Of a stretch of DNA of 64,000 bases, positions 15,884 through 24,834 are shown piece by piece. The position numbers and the translations under genes were made by a program. How positions within the stretch are numbered: the stretch's first letter is position 1; each line of letters starts with the position of its first letter. The notes below the pieces were generated by a model. That model did not search any database. It had not been told where the DNA came from and saw nothing but the letters and a program-made list of their open reading frames with translations. The stretch comes from Sediminicola sp035798135. GTDB lineage: Bacteria > Bacteroidota > Bacteroidia > Flavobacteriales > Flavobacteriaceae. Location: the NCBI GenBank assembly GCA_035798135.1, contig JAPFBR010000006.1, forward strand, positions 178,649-242,648, given 5' to 3'.

Positions 15884-17188
15884 CTAATCCCTATATCTTC
15901 TATAATCTTTATTATAAGGTCTAATGATAAGTCGTGCCTCCCTATCAAAACGTATGTAATTGTAAACCCAATTGATAAAAACCACCATTCTATTCCTAAA
16001 TCCTATCAAAAAGAATAGATGTACGAACATCCAAACATACCATGCAAATATCCCTTGGAACCTATATTTTTTTAGGTCCACCACAGCTTTGTTCCTCCCC
16101 ACGGTAGCCATACTGCCCTTATCTTTGTAATTAAAAGGTATCAATGGTACATGCTCCAAAAGTCTAACGAGGTTATCTCCAAGACTGGCACCTTGCTGAA
16201 TAGCAGGTTGTGCCATCATGGGGTGACCAACAGGGAATTCCGGCGAGACCATGCAGGCAATATCGCCAATGGCATATACATCCTCTACCCCCTCCACTTG
16301 GTTGAAATGGTTTACTTTTAAGCGGTTTCCTGTAACGGTCAGTTCACTGGCATCAACCCCCTTTATCAATGTCCCTTTAACACCTGCCGCCCAAACAAGG
16401 GTAGCCGTGTCAAAAACAAGGTCGGTCATAGTCGTGGCCAGTTTTCCATCATAATTGGTAATACGTGTCTCCGTCCATACCTGAACCCCGAGATTCTCTA
16501 AGTACTCTTCGGCCTTTTCAGAGGCCTTTTCACTCATTTCCTTTAATATTCGCGGGCCAGATTGCACTAAGTGAATCTGAGCCCTACGGGTATCAAGGTC
16601 TGGATAATCCTTGGGAAGGATTCCTTTTTTTATTTCTGCAAGGGCACCGGCAAGTTCCACCCCTGTTGGCCCCCCTCCTACGATCACGAAATTCATAAGG
16701 GCATCCCTCTGATGTATATCATCGGTCAATAATGCTTGCTCAAAATTTTCGAGGATGAGGCTTCTTAGATTAAGGGATTGGACAATGGACTTCATGGCCA
16801 TACTATGTTTTTCCAATTCCGTATTCCCATAAAAATTGGTTTCAGAACCTGTAGCCAACACCAAATAGTCATACTTTATGGCCCCTATATTGGTTATTAT
16901 ATTTTTTTCTTTAGTCTCAATTTCCTGCACATCGGCAAGCCTGAAAATAAAATTGGAATAGTTCTTCAATATCTTTCGGATGGGATAAGCTATGGAGTCG
17001 GGCTCCAACCCACCTGTAGATACTTGGTAAAGTAAAGGTTGAAAAGTATGGTAGTTATGTTTGTCCAACAGGACTACCTGCACTTCCTTATTGCTCAATT
17101 TTTTGGCTAAGGATACTCCTGCAAAACCACCGCCTATAATTACAATGCGTGGATAGCTGGTCCTTGAAATGTTCATATCGAAATTCAT
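15884..17188 (-). CDS. ndh: Type II NADH dehydrogenase (NDH-2)
   Basis: A 434-residue flavoprotein that passes electrons from NADH to quinone without pumping protons. The FAD-binding IVIIGGGFAGVSLAKKL lies near residues 15-31, the NAD-binding FVIVGGGPTGVELAGAL near 167-183, and the quinone-site segment PAIQQGASLGDNL near 325. The C-terminus has a hydrophobic or amphipathic patch (IFAWYVWMFVHLFFLIGF), which anchors the enzyme to the inner face of the membrane. No neighbouring respiratory genes occur here. Confidence 0.92.
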   Translation of the reverse strand: MNFDMNISRTSYPRIVIIGGGFAGVSLAKKLSNKEVQVVLLDKHNYHTFQPLLYQVSTGGLEPDSIAYPIRKILKNYSNFIFRLADVQEIETKEKNIITNIGAIKYDYLVLATGSETNFYGNTELEKHSMAMKSIVQSLNLRSLILENFEQALLTDDIHQRDALMNFVIVGGGPTGVELAGALAEIKKGILPKDYPDLDTRRAQIHLVQSGPRILKEMSEKASEKAEEYLENLGVQVWTETRITNYDGKLATTMTDLVFDTATLVWAAGVKGTLIKGVDASELTVTGNRLKVNHFNQVEGVEDVYAIGDIACMVSPEFPVGHPMMAQPAIQQGASLGDNLVRLLEHVPLIPFNYKDKGSMATVGRNKAVVDLKKYRFQGIFAWYVWMFVHLFFLIGFRNRMVVFINWVYNYIRFDREARLIIRPYNKDYRRYRD

Positions 17189-17279
17189 TGCCCTAAATTA
17201 ATCATTCATATGTTTTTTGCCCTATTCAATATGTAGTTTTTATTATATTTATCCAAACCTTTAACAATCCTATCCAATT

Positions 17280-18707
17280 ATGAGAAAATTATTATTCAGC
17301 GCAGCCGTAATGTGCTTCTTGTCATACCAGATACATGCACAGAAAACAACTCAGGACGTTTTAAAAAACTTGGACAAGAAAAGTGAAACCTACGGCACCA
17401 TAGCCCAAAATATCTGGGAATTTGCAGAAATGGGTTATTTGGAGGAAAATAGTTCTTCCTTATTGCAAAAGACTTTAAGTGATGAAGGTTTTTCCATAAA
17501 AAAAGGGGTTGCGGGAATGCCTACAGCTTTTATTGCGGAATATGGCAACGGAGGACCTGTCATTGCTATCCTGGGAGAATTTGATGCCTTGCCTGGATTA
17601 TCCCAGCAGGCAGCTCCTGAAAAACTATCTGCCGGTAAAGCTGCGGGGCATGCCTGCGGCCATCATTTATTCGGGACAGCTTCTACAGCTGCCGCAATAG
17701 CCGTGAAAGAGTGGATGGAAGCAAACAACACCAAGGGAACCATTAGATTCTACGGTTGCCCAGCAGAAGAAGGGGGCTCAGGAAAGGTATATATGGTTAG
17801 GGAAGGCCTGTTCAACGATGTGGATGTTGCCTTACATTGGCACCCAGGTGCAGAAAATGAAGCAAATGCCGGAGCCGCCCTGGCCAACAAATCGGCAAAA
17901 TTTAGGTTTCATGGGATTTCTGCCCATGCTGCAGGAGCTCCAGAAAAAGGTCGTTCTGCCTTGGATGGCGTGGAAGCTATGGACATGATGGTGAACATGA
18001 TGCGCGAACATATCCCGTCTGAAGCCCGAATACATTACGTGATTACGCAAGGAGGGAAAGCTCCTAATGTGGTCCCCGATTTTGCTGAAGTCTACTATTA
18101 CGCGAGACATGGACAGCGGGATGTGGTCATCGATATTTTCGATAGAATTGTAAAAGCTGCGGAAGGTGCAGCCTTGGGTACTGGAACCACTATGGATTAT
18201 GAGATGATTGGCGGCACACACGAACTATTGCCCAACTTGACCCTCCAAAAATTGATGTACGATAATTTGGTGAAGGTTGGTGGGCTATCCTATACTCAGG
18301 AAGAAAAGGAATTTGCAGATAAAATAGCCCTGAGCTTGGGATATGAAAAAGCAAATATGGAGGTTGCCAAAAATATAGAACCCTATAAAACCGAAGCCAA
18401 AGCATACGGATCCACAGATGTTGGAGACGTAAGCTTTACGGTTCCCACAGCTGGTCTGAGCACTGCCACTTGGGTTCCCGGAACTCCAGCGCACAGCTGG
18501 CAAGCTGTTGCAGCAGGTGGTACTTCCATTGGTAATAAAGGCATGATGATAGCGGCAAAAACACTGACACTTACTGCCATTGATATTTTAAAGGGCAAGG
18601 ATATTATAATGAAGGCGAAACAAGAACTTCAAGAAAGACGGGGAAAAGATTTTAACTACATCCCCTTATTGGGTGATAGGGCCCCCGCCTTGGATTACAG
18701 AAAATAA
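17280..18707 (+). CDS. Exported M20D amidohydrolase, AbgB-like
   Basis: 475 residues with a Sec signal peptide ending IHAQ (about residue 21). The M20D fold is shown by GEFDALPGLSQ, GHACGHHLFGT (metal-binding Cys and His), PAEEGGSGKVYM and ALHWHPG, with a dimerisation domain (about 185-300, ISAHAAGAPEKGRSALDG). The closest family is AbgB, which hydrolyses p-aminobenzoyl-glutamate. The signal peptide moves the activity to the periplasm, so the substrate may be peptide-like or an acylated amino acid. It is a single gene with no obvious partner. Confidence 0.88.
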   Translation: MRKLLFSAAVMCFLSYQIHAQKTTQDVLKNLDKKSETYGTIAQNIWEFAEMGYLEENSSSLLQKTLSDEGFSIKKGVAGMPTAFIAEYGNGGPVIAILGEFDALPGLSQQAAPEKLSAGKAAGHACGHHLFGTASTAAAIAVKEWMEANNTKGTIRFYGCPAEEGGSGKVYMVREGLFNDVDVALHWHPGAENEANAGAALANKSAKFRFHGISAHAAGAPEKGRSALDGVEAMDMMVNMMREHIPSEARIHYVITQGGKAPNVVPDFAEVYYYARHGQRDVVIDIFDRIVKAAEGAALGTGTTMDYEMIGGTHELLPNLTLQKLMYDNLVKVGGLSYTQEEKEFADKIALSLGYEKANMEVAKNIEPYKTEAKAYGSTDVGDVSFTVPTAGLSTATWVPGTPAHSWQAVAAGGTSIGNKGMMIAAKTLTLTAIDILKGKDIIMKAKQELQERRGKDFNYIPLLGDRAPALDYRK

Positions 18708-18766
18708 CAAGTCATCATTTAACAAAAACCGATACTATTTTTATTATCGATTTTTTTGTGTTGTCT

Positions 18767-18794
18767 TGTAACAAAAATCGACTTCTTAACACCA
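18767..18794 (+). promoter_or_regulatory. Candidate ECF-type promoter of the second sigma operon
   Basis: TGTAACAA (18767-18774) is followed at the corresponding distance by ACACCA. It starts 49 bases before the chosen GTG start, almost exactly as in the first sigma operon of the window. Confidence 0.5.
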
Positions 18795-18815
18795 ATAGGT
18801 AACCAACCAATAAAA

Positions 18816-19310
18816 GTGACGAAGGACCAGGAACATCAATTTGTAAGCGAACTAGAGAACAATCAGAATATTGTTCATAAGGTATGCTCATTGTATACCA
18901 ATGACCGTGATTCACACAAAGATCTATTTCAGGAAATTACCATCCAATTATGGAGGGCATACCCAAAATTCCGAGGGGAGTCCAAATTTAGCACTTGGAT
19001 GTACCGGGTAGCTTTAAATACGGCCATAACGCTCTATCGAAAATCGAAAAAAAGCATAAAGACACAGGATTATGAATCGGTCATTTTTAAAATCAAGGCC
19101 GATGAGTACGATGAAACACAGGAACAACAATTGAAATTAATGTACAATGCCGTCAAGGAGTTGGGCGATATCGATAAAGCATTGGTATTTCTATACTTGG
19201 AAGATAAAAATTACACCGAAATAGCCGAAACCTTAGGTATTTCAGAAGTAAATGCGAGGGTGAAAATGAACAGGGTAAAAAATAAATTAAGAACTATACT
19301 TAATCCTTAA
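18816..19310 (+). CDS. ECF-type RNA polymerase sigma factor
   Basis: A 164-residue sigma-70 family protein. Region 2 spans about residues 25-85, with LFQEITIQLWRAYPKFRGES and FSTWMYRVALNTAITLYRK. Region 4 (about 105-160) has the helix-turn-helix YTEIAETLGISEVNARVKMN. The GTG start (VTKDQEHQF) is chosen because the longer in-frame reading from an upstream TTG would run through the TGTAACAA promoter element and adds a non-conserved stretch. The downstream membrane protein follows after 1 base and is the likely partner. Probably autoregulated (inference). Confidence 0.88.
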   Translation: MTKDQEHQFVSELENNQNIVHKVCSLYTNDRDSHKDLFQEITIQLWRAYPKFRGESKFSTWMYRVALNTAITLYRKSKKSIKTQDYESVIFKIKADEYDETQEQQLKLMYNAVKELGDIDKALVFLYLEDKNYTEIAETLGISEVNARVKMNRVKNKLRTILNP

Positions 19311-19311
19311 G

Positions 19312-19959
19312 ATGATGATGGATGAACTAGATCTATTAAAAAAGGACTGGCAAAAAAAGGAAGAACATCTTCCTAAAATATCCTACGCTGATATCTACAA
19401 GATGATATGGAAAAAATCCTCTTCTATTGTGAAATGGATTTTCTATATCAGTATAATGGAATTTGCGTTTTGGACGGCCATAAATATTGTGTTCACCGAT
19501 GGGGAATCATGGCAGCTTATCAAATCATGGCATCTCTATGAGTTTACCATTGGACTGATGGTAGTGAACTATATCATCCTGCTTTATTTTATTTATAAGT
19601 TCTATGTGAATTATAGGAAGATATCCTTTACAGATTCATCAAAAGACCTCATGAAGGCTATTCTCAAGGTCAAAAGAACGGTGACCCAATACGTATGGTT
19701 CAATTTGATAATGTTTTCCCTCTCCTTGATCTCTGGGATTTATGGTAGCCTCATATACGGCCCCGATAGTGGCAAGATCATTAATGCTGCTTCAGAGGCG
19801 GGGAACGAAACCGTTTTTTGGACTATTATTATTGGAATCTGTATCATAGCAGTGGTCGTACTATTAGGACTTATCTGGCTCTTTTACAAATTGTTATATG
19901 GGATCCTATTAAAGCGACTGCGAAAAAACTACCAAGAACTGAAAGATTTGGAAGTCTAG
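19312..19959 (+). CDS. Four-helix membrane protein paired with the ECF sigma factor
   Basis: 215 residues. A charged N-terminal cytoplasmic segment (MDELDLLKKDWQKKEEHLPK) is followed by four predicted transmembrane helices, near 41-60, 76-98, 122-145 and 164-190. I recognise no named domain. Genes of this shape directly behind an ECF sigma gene are frequent in flavobacteria and are assumed to control the sigma factor. That role is inferred from position only. The start may be the first or the third of three consecutive Met codons. The stop codon shares CTAG with the stop of the convergent acyltransferase gene. Confidence 0.7.
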   Translation: MMMDELDLLKKDWQKKEEHLPKISYADIYKMIWKKSSSIVKWIFYISIMEFAFWTAINIVFTDGESWQLIKSWHLYEFTIGLMVVNYIILLYFIYKFYVNYRKISFTDSSKDLMKAILKVKRTVTQYVWFNLIMFSLSLISGIYGSLIYGPDSGKIINAASEAGNETVFWTIIIGICIIAVVVLLGLIWLFYKLLYGILLKRLRKNYQELKDLEV

Positions 19960-20759
19960 ACCTTCCATTTTCGTTGTTTATTCTCCTCCTCGTAGGCCAA
20001 CAAATCTGCCTTGGAAATCACCTTAAGAAAGGATGGATGCTGCTCAATGGCATATTCCATTTTTTCAATGATGGATTCAAAGGATTCATTAGCATAATCA
20101 ATATCCAGAGGTTCTTTGATGACGATGGATTGCAGAATTCCTTTTTTCTTTACCCGCAATCCCTTTTTGTCGAAAGAACGTCTAAAACCATCAATCACCA
20201 CAGGAACTACAATGGGTTTGTATTTTTTAATGATATGTGCTGTGCCCTTGCGCAATGGTTTCCAAGGCGTAGTGGTCCCTTGTGGAAAGGTAATGACCCA
20301 ACCGTCGTTCAATGCGACCCCAATATTGGAAATATCACTCATTTTAACCTGCCTGTTCACATCTTTCCCTTCGGCCCTCCAAGTGCGCTCTATACTTATA
20401 GAACCGGCATAGGCGAAAATTTTGGTGAGCACGCTTTTCTTCATCGTTTCCGCTGCCGCAATATAATACATGTTCAATTTTGGCTGCCAGATATATCCAA
20501 TGTTCCTAATATTGTTCTCTCTTCCACTTAGGCTGGCGTTGAATACATGGAACATGGCCACCACATCCGCAAAATATGTTTGATGGTTGCTCACGAAAAG
20601 GACATTACGATCTGGAAGGCTCCTAATTATCTCTGAACCTTCAATTTCCAACTTGTTAAATTTCTTATACCTCTGGTGCGTAATAAGCGCCATGATGCGT
20701 ATTAGCCATTTCTTAATAAATAATATATGTCCGAAGGGGTTTCTTTTAAAAAAGGTCAT
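19956..20759 (-). CDS. PlsC-like 1-acyl-glycerol-3-phosphate acyltransferase
   Basis: 267 residues. The acyltransferase block I is seen as VSNHQTYFADVVAM, block II around SISIERTWR and block III as FPQGTTTPW. The family transfers fatty acyl groups to lysophospholipids or related acceptors at the inner membrane. Two departures from the classic enzyme are clear: five residues separate His and Asp (HX5D instead of HX4D), and FPEGTR is replaced by FPQGTTT. A specialised acceptor such as an ornithine or amino-acid lipid is possible but not shown. The gene has its own upstream promoter-like element. Confidence 0.82.
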   Translation of the reverse strand: MTFFKRNPFGHILFIKKWLIRIMALITHQRYKKFNKLEIEGSEIIRSLPDRNVLFVSNHQTYFADVVAMFHVFNASLSGRENNIRNIGYIWQPKLNMYYIAAAETMKKSVLTKIFAYAGSISIERTWRAEGKDVNRQVKMSDISNIGVALNDGWVITFPQGTTTPWKPLRKGTAHIIKKYKPIVVPVVIDGFRRSFDKKGLRVKKKGILQSIVIKEPLDIDYANESFESIIEKMEYAIEQHPSFLKVISKADLLAYEEENKQRKWKV

Positions 20760-20778
20760 AATTAGTGGTTAGAGAATT

Positions 20779-20786
20779 CAAAATTA
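20779..20786 (-). promoter_or_regulatory. Candidate -7 element of the acyltransferase gene
   Basis: TAATTTTG on the minus strand matches TAnnTTTG and ends about 19 bases before the start codon. Confidence 0.4.
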
Positions 20787-20798
20787 CAAAATAACGGT

Positions 20799-21440
20799 TT
20801 ATAGTACCTGTTTAAATAGCTCTTTAACTTCACTAAGCATCATGGCTGTTGCCCCCCAAACCGTATAACCATTTAGTTTAAAGGCAGGTACGTCTATATT
20901 CTGGGCGTAGGATGTGTTCAATTTTTGATAAATGATGGTCCTATCGTCCATAAATTCATCCAAAGACACCTCTACCAAGGCCTCAACCTCAGATTCCTGA
21001 ATTATAAATGGGGACACTTCAGGATACAAACCTATATAGGGGTACACCTCAAAATTACTTGGAGGAATATAAAGCTCCGTCAAAGAACGGATAACCTTTA
21101 CTGCCTGAGGCTCTACCCCTACCTCTTCATAGGTTTCCCTCAAGGCCGTATGCAAAAGATCTGTATCTTCCTTTTCTACCTTGCCCCCAGGAAAACCTAT
21201 TTGATTGGAATGGACACCCTTATAAGATTTTCTTAAAATAAGGAGTAAATTGGTACCCGAACTTTGATTGGGGTAAAAAAGAGCCATAACAGCAGCTTTT
21301 TTTGTATTTTTTCTTTTTATTTCAATAGATTGCAAGGATTCAATCCGCTCCAACGGCGCCATTTTATAATGGGATTCCGTTCCCGGAAGTGGGAGATTTT
21401 TTATTTTTGCAATACGTTGAGAAAAATCATTAAAATCCAT
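20799..21440 (-). CDS. Nudix hydrolase, CoA pyrophosphatase type
   Basis: 213 residues from the chosen Met (MDFNDFSQRI). The Nudix box GX5EX7REUXEEXGU is complete: GGKVEKEDTDLLHTALRETYEEVGV. The preceding SNQIGFPGG and the UPF0035-type segment mark the CoA-diphosphatase (NudL/YeaB) branch, which cleaves CoA or acyl-CoA to 4'-phosphopantetheine and 3',5'-ADP. A Met six codons upstream is also possible and would increase the overlap with the divergent cyclophilin gene. With the chosen start, the two start codons interlock in CATG. Confidence 0.9.
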   Translation of the reverse strand: MDFNDFSQRIAKIKNLPLPGTESHYKMAPLERIESLQSIEIKRKNTKKAAVMALFYPNQSSGTNLLLILRKSYKGVHSNQIGFPGGKVEKEDTDLLHTALRETYEEVGVEPQAVKVIRSLTELYIPPSNFEVYPYIGLYPEVSPFIIQESEVEALVEVSLDEFMDDRTIIYQKLNTSYAQNIDVPAFKLNGYTVWGATAMMLSEVKELFKQVL

Positions 21441-22152
21441 GACACTTAAAACCTTCACATTCTATACAATACTACCATTATTTCTTCTGGCCTCTTGCAA
21501 AGATACAACCAAAGTAAAAAAAGTGCCAGTAGAACCTCAAAAAAGCAATGTGGTGGATTCTGTGGCCGTAGTTACGGAAAAAAAGAGCGAAAAAGAGGAA
21601 TTTGTTCTTACGGAGGAAAATGCCATCGAATTCTTTTTTAATTACAACAAAACACTAAAAGAGGACACCGTTAAATTGACCACGAATTTTGGTGACATCA
21701 CCATTCAACTTTTTGATGACGTGCCTTACCACAAGTCAAACTTTATCTACTTGACCAAAAAAGGATATTTCAACGACACTTATTTCCACAGGATCGTAAA
21801 AAATTTCATTATCCAAGGGGGAAATGCCGATAACGTGGAAACCGGTAGAAAAAGAGGTAAAATAGGAAGGTACTTATTGCCTCCCGATACCAGAAAAGGT
21901 CATAAACACCATCGAGGTACGGTTTCCATGCCAAGTAGCGAAATAGATAATCCACATATGTTGGCATCCCCATTCGAATTTTTTATTGTGGTCACCAAAC
22001 CAGGATCCTATCATTTGGACGGGGACTACACCCCTTTTGGAAAAGTAATTGCGGGCATGGATGTGGTAGATAAAATAAATAGCCAACCGGTAGGTCAAGG
22101 AGATTGGCCCATCCAAAACATTTACATCCTAAAGGCAGAAGTTATCAGGTAG
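21439..22152 (+). CDS. Peptidyl-prolyl isomerase, cyclophilin-type lipoprotein
   Basis: 237 residues. The lipoprotein signal FYTILPLFLLASC places the acylated Cys at residue 20. A linker rich in Lys and Glu follows, then a cyclophilin domain (about 70-235): FGDITIQLFDDVPYHKSNF, YFHRIVKNFIIQGG (catalytic Arg and Gln) and the C-terminal FGKVIAGMDVVDKI. It assists folding of exported proteins. The start codon overlaps the divergent Nudix start. The last 8 bases overlap the convergent TRIC-type channel gene. Confidence 0.92.
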   Translation: MTLKTFTFYTILPLFLLASCKDTTKVKKVPVEPQKSNVVDSVAVVTEKKSEKEEFVLTEENAIEFFFNYNKTLKEDTVKLTTNFGDITIQLFDDVPYHKSNFIYLTKKGYFNDTYFHRIVKNFIIQGGNADNVETGRKRGKIGRYLLPPDTRKGHKHHRGTVSMPSSEIDNPHMLASPFEFFIVVTKPGSYHLDGDYTPFGKVIAGMDVVDKINSQPVGQGDWPIQNIYILKAEVIR

Positions 22153-22753
22153 TCCTGTAGATGCTTGGCAATGCAATCTTAAAGCGAACTGCAACAAGTC
22201 GGATTCCAATAACAATAATAATTCCTGCCATAAATGCGTAGGCATCATCAAAAGGCAACTTCCTCAATAAAAAATAACACACCCCACCCAGAATACATGC
22301 AGTGGCGTAAATTTCTTTTCTAAAGATTACTGGTATTTCATTACAAAGTATATCCCTGATCACCCCACCAAAACATGCAGTGATGGTTCCTAGGCCAATA
22401 CACATAATAGAAGAAAGGCCAACAGATAACCCTCTTTCAATACCAACCATGGTATATAGTCCTATCCCGATGGCATCAAACAAAAAAAGTGATTTTCGAA
22501 TATATTTAAGTCGCGCCCTAAAGGTAACAGCAAAGACCACTGTACCAAAAATAGTATAAAGATATACTGGATCCGTTAACCATAAAACGGGTGTATTACC
22601 TATTAATAGGTCCCGTAAGGTACCCCCTCCTACTGAGGTTACAAAGGCAATGATAAAAACACCGAACAGATCCAACTTCTTATCAATGGCCACCAATACA
22701 CCGGAAATGGCGAAGGCGATGGTTCCTAAAATATCAATGATGAAATAAAACAT
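22145..22753 (-). CDS. TRIC/UPF0126 family cation channel protein
   Basis: 202 residues with seven hydrophobic helices in two homologous halves. Each half has the family signature: TSVGGGTLRDLLIG in the first and TACFGGVIRDILCNEIP in the second. Prokaryotic TRIC proteins (YadS type) are trimeric monovalent-cation channels of the inner membrane. The physiological role in bacteria is unsettled. It stands alone on this strand. Confidence 0.9.
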   Translation of the reverse strand: MFYFIIDILGTIAFAISGVLVAIDKKLDLFGVFIIAFVTSVGGGTLRDLLIGNTPVLWLTDPVYLYTIFGTVVFAVTFRARLKYIRKSLFLFDAIGIGLYTMVGIERGLSVGLSSIMCIGLGTITACFGGVIRDILCNEIPVIFRKEIYATACILGGVCYFLLRKLPFDDAYAFMAGIIIVIGIRLVAVRFKIALPSIYRTT

Positions 22754-23041
22754 GGATTAACGCCTAATTTTTTGGTATATAATTCGTTTCCTTTAAGTGA
22801 AATACATCAACTAATGTTTCTCCGCCCCACTTGGATGGCAAAATAAAGAAAAATGCTTGGCTAAACCGTAACAGCTAACGAATAACTTCAATTAAATTTT
22901 AATACGGATAAAATAACTTTGAGGTACACCCAATTTAAAGCAGTGAAAACAAATACTATGGTTTATCTTAGAACAAAGATAATTTTAAAATTATTGCGTA
23001 TTCAAATATAAAATTAAGAATGTCACTCAATAAACGGTAAG

Positions 23042-24274
23042 ATGTATAGAAAAGTAGAAGAGTCACAAACCTTGCTGATCAATACCCAGGCCAAGGACTT
23101 GGAAGCCCTTAACAAGGAAATTATCAAATTTGGTTTTGGCCAGTCCCCTTTTCTCCCACCAAATCATGTCATAAATGCCCTTAAGGAAGCGGCACATCAC
23201 AAAGAATATTCCTCGGTACAGGGAGATCTGGACCTTAGAAAATTGATATCTGTATTCCACTTGACGCATAATGGCCTAAAAGTTCAACCAGATAATATAT
23301 TGGTGGCCCCGGGATCAAAAATATTGTTGTACACCATTATGCTTGCCTTTGAAAATGCCGATATTCTTATACCAGTACCGTCGTGGGTGTCCTATGCACC
23401 ACAAGCGGCACTTGCTGGACACCATGTAATAAAACTGAATACCTCCTATGCAGAACGGTGGCGTATTAGTGCCAAAACCATTGAAGAAGCCATAAAAAAT
23501 AAACGGCACCATGCAACTATCATGATCTTGAACTATCCAGGCAATCCCGATGGATTGACCTATTCAAAATCTGAACTAAAAGAATTGGCACAACTTGCAA
23601 AAGACCATAATATATTGGTCATCTCCGATGAAATTTATGGCCTTCTTACCTTTGATGGTTCCCATGAATCTTTTGCCACCTATTACCCTGAACGAACCAT
23701 TACTACCACGGGTTTATCCAAATGGTGTGGTGCAGGAGGTTGGAGGTTGGGCGCTGCCTTCTTATATGACGGCATTGAAAAAGAATTTAAACAGGCGTTG
23801 ATAGGCATTGGATCGGAAACCTATTCATGTGCTCCGACACCGGTTCAAATGGCGGCTAAAGAAGCGTATAAAAGCTATGATGACGTAAAAGATTACTTAT
23901 ACAAACAAACCGATATACTTCAAAAAATCGGTTTGTATTGTGCCAGAGAATTAAATGCTGTACATATTCGTGTTCATCCTCCACAAGGTGGGTTTTACAT
24001 TCTTCTGGACTTTTCACTGCATCAGAATACATTAGCAAAAAAAGGGATCACAACATCCTGTGAACTATGTGAACACCTTTTAAAAGATACCGGAGTCATG
24101 ATCCTACCCAGTTCGGCATTTGGATTCAATAAAGATTTTCTGGGTGCTAGATTGGCATTTGTAGATATTGATGAACCATTGAAAGAAAATGGATTTAACA
24201 TAGAAAGTGATTGTCCCAGAATTGTAAAGGGAATAAAGTTGCTTGCCAACTGGATTGAAACTCTTAAAATTTAA
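23042..24274 (+). CDS. PLP-dependent class I/II aminotransferase
   Basis: 410 residues, aspartate-aminotransferase fold type I. Visible are the substrate-binding N-terminal segment FGFGQSPFLPP, NYPGNPDG (Asn that holds the cofactor), ISDEIYGLLTFDG, and the PLP lysine in TGLSKWCGAGGWRLG near residue 228. SCAPTPVQMAAKEAY follows. Substrate cannot be read from the sequence. The 288-base upstream gap contains one exact TAACTTTG (22914-22921), but it lies about 120 bases from the start and lacks a clear -33 element. Confidence 0.88.
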   Translation: MYRKVEESQTLLINTQAKDLEALNKEIIKFGFGQSPFLPPNHVINALKEAAHHKEYSSVQGDLDLRKLISVFHLTHNGLKVQPDNILVAPGSKILLYTIMLAFENADILIPVPSWVSYAPQAALAGHHVIKLNTSYAERWRISAKTIEEAIKNKRHHATIMILNYPGNPDGLTYSKSELKELAQLAKDHNILVISDEIYGLLTFDGSHESFATYYPERTITTTGLSKWCGAGGWRLGAAFLYDGIEKEFKQALIGIGSETYSCAPTPVQMAAKEAYKSYDDVKDYLYKQTDILQKIGLYCARELNAVHIRVHPPQGGFYILLDFSLHQNTLAKKGITTSCELCEHLLKDTGVMILPSSAFGFNKDFLGARLAFVDIDEPLKENGFNIESDCPRIVKGIKLLANWIETLKI

Positions 24275-24336
24275 TCCTAACTTTAATTGATGAAAGTTAA
24301 ATTGCCATTTTTTCACTAAACAACAATAAACCAAGC

Positions 24337-24732
24337 ATGAATAACACGAACAACAATTTGAGTACGTTTAGCACCTTATTTCTGGTCAAGGGCATCTTGA
24401 CCTTATGCTTCTCCATATTCTTTATCCTCTATGGCTGTATAGGAATTATCATAGGGAATGCTGATAAATGGTCCCATGATCACAATTCTATACCCTTCAA
24501 TCCCGGTCTGATCTTTATCGTAATCGGGGGAATAGGATTAGTGATTTCCATTGTTTTGGGAATCCTCACCTTAATGGCCTCCAGATATCTAAAAGAGATA
24601 AAGAACTACAATTTTATTTTTGTAATGGCCATCCTTAATTGCTTTACAGGAATATTGGGAATCATTTTAGGCATATTTACCATTATTGAACTGAGCAAGC
24701 CCGAAATAAAACAACTATTTCATGAAAAATGA
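24337..24732 (+). CDS. Hypothetical membrane protein
   Basis: 131 residues with three strong transmembrane helices (about 13-39, 57-81 and 93-116) and a polar loop holding DKWSHDHNS. I recognise no family beyond general likeness to small four-helix DUF4064-type proteins. It lies between the aminotransferase and miaE on the same strand, 62 bases after the former. Codon use looks like that of its neighbours, so it is probably a real gene. Confidence 0.65.
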   Translation: MNNTNNNLSTFSTLFLVKGILTLCFSIFFILYGCIGIIIGNADKWSHDHNSIPFNPGLIFIVIGGIGLVISIVLGILTLMASRYLKEIKNYNFIFVMAILNCFTGILGIILGIFTIIELSKPEIKQLFHEK

Positions 24733-24807
24733 TCATGGTTTAAAATCCATGTTATAGCTTGATGTACTCCTAATTGGATTGCCCATTAAAGGATAGCTGG
24801 GATTGAT

Positions 24808-24815
24808 TAACTTTG
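24808..24815 (+). promoter_or_regulatory. Promoter -7 element of miaE
   Basis: TAACTTTG, an exact TAnnTTTG match, ends 19 bases before the miaE start codon. Confidence 0.5.
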
Positions 24816-24834
24816 TCCCCTAAAATATGTAGAA

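Noticed and set aside
22914..22921. TAACTTTG as aminotransferase promoter
   Set aside because: The element is exact but about 120 bases from the start codon and without a -33 element; not listed as a separate feature.
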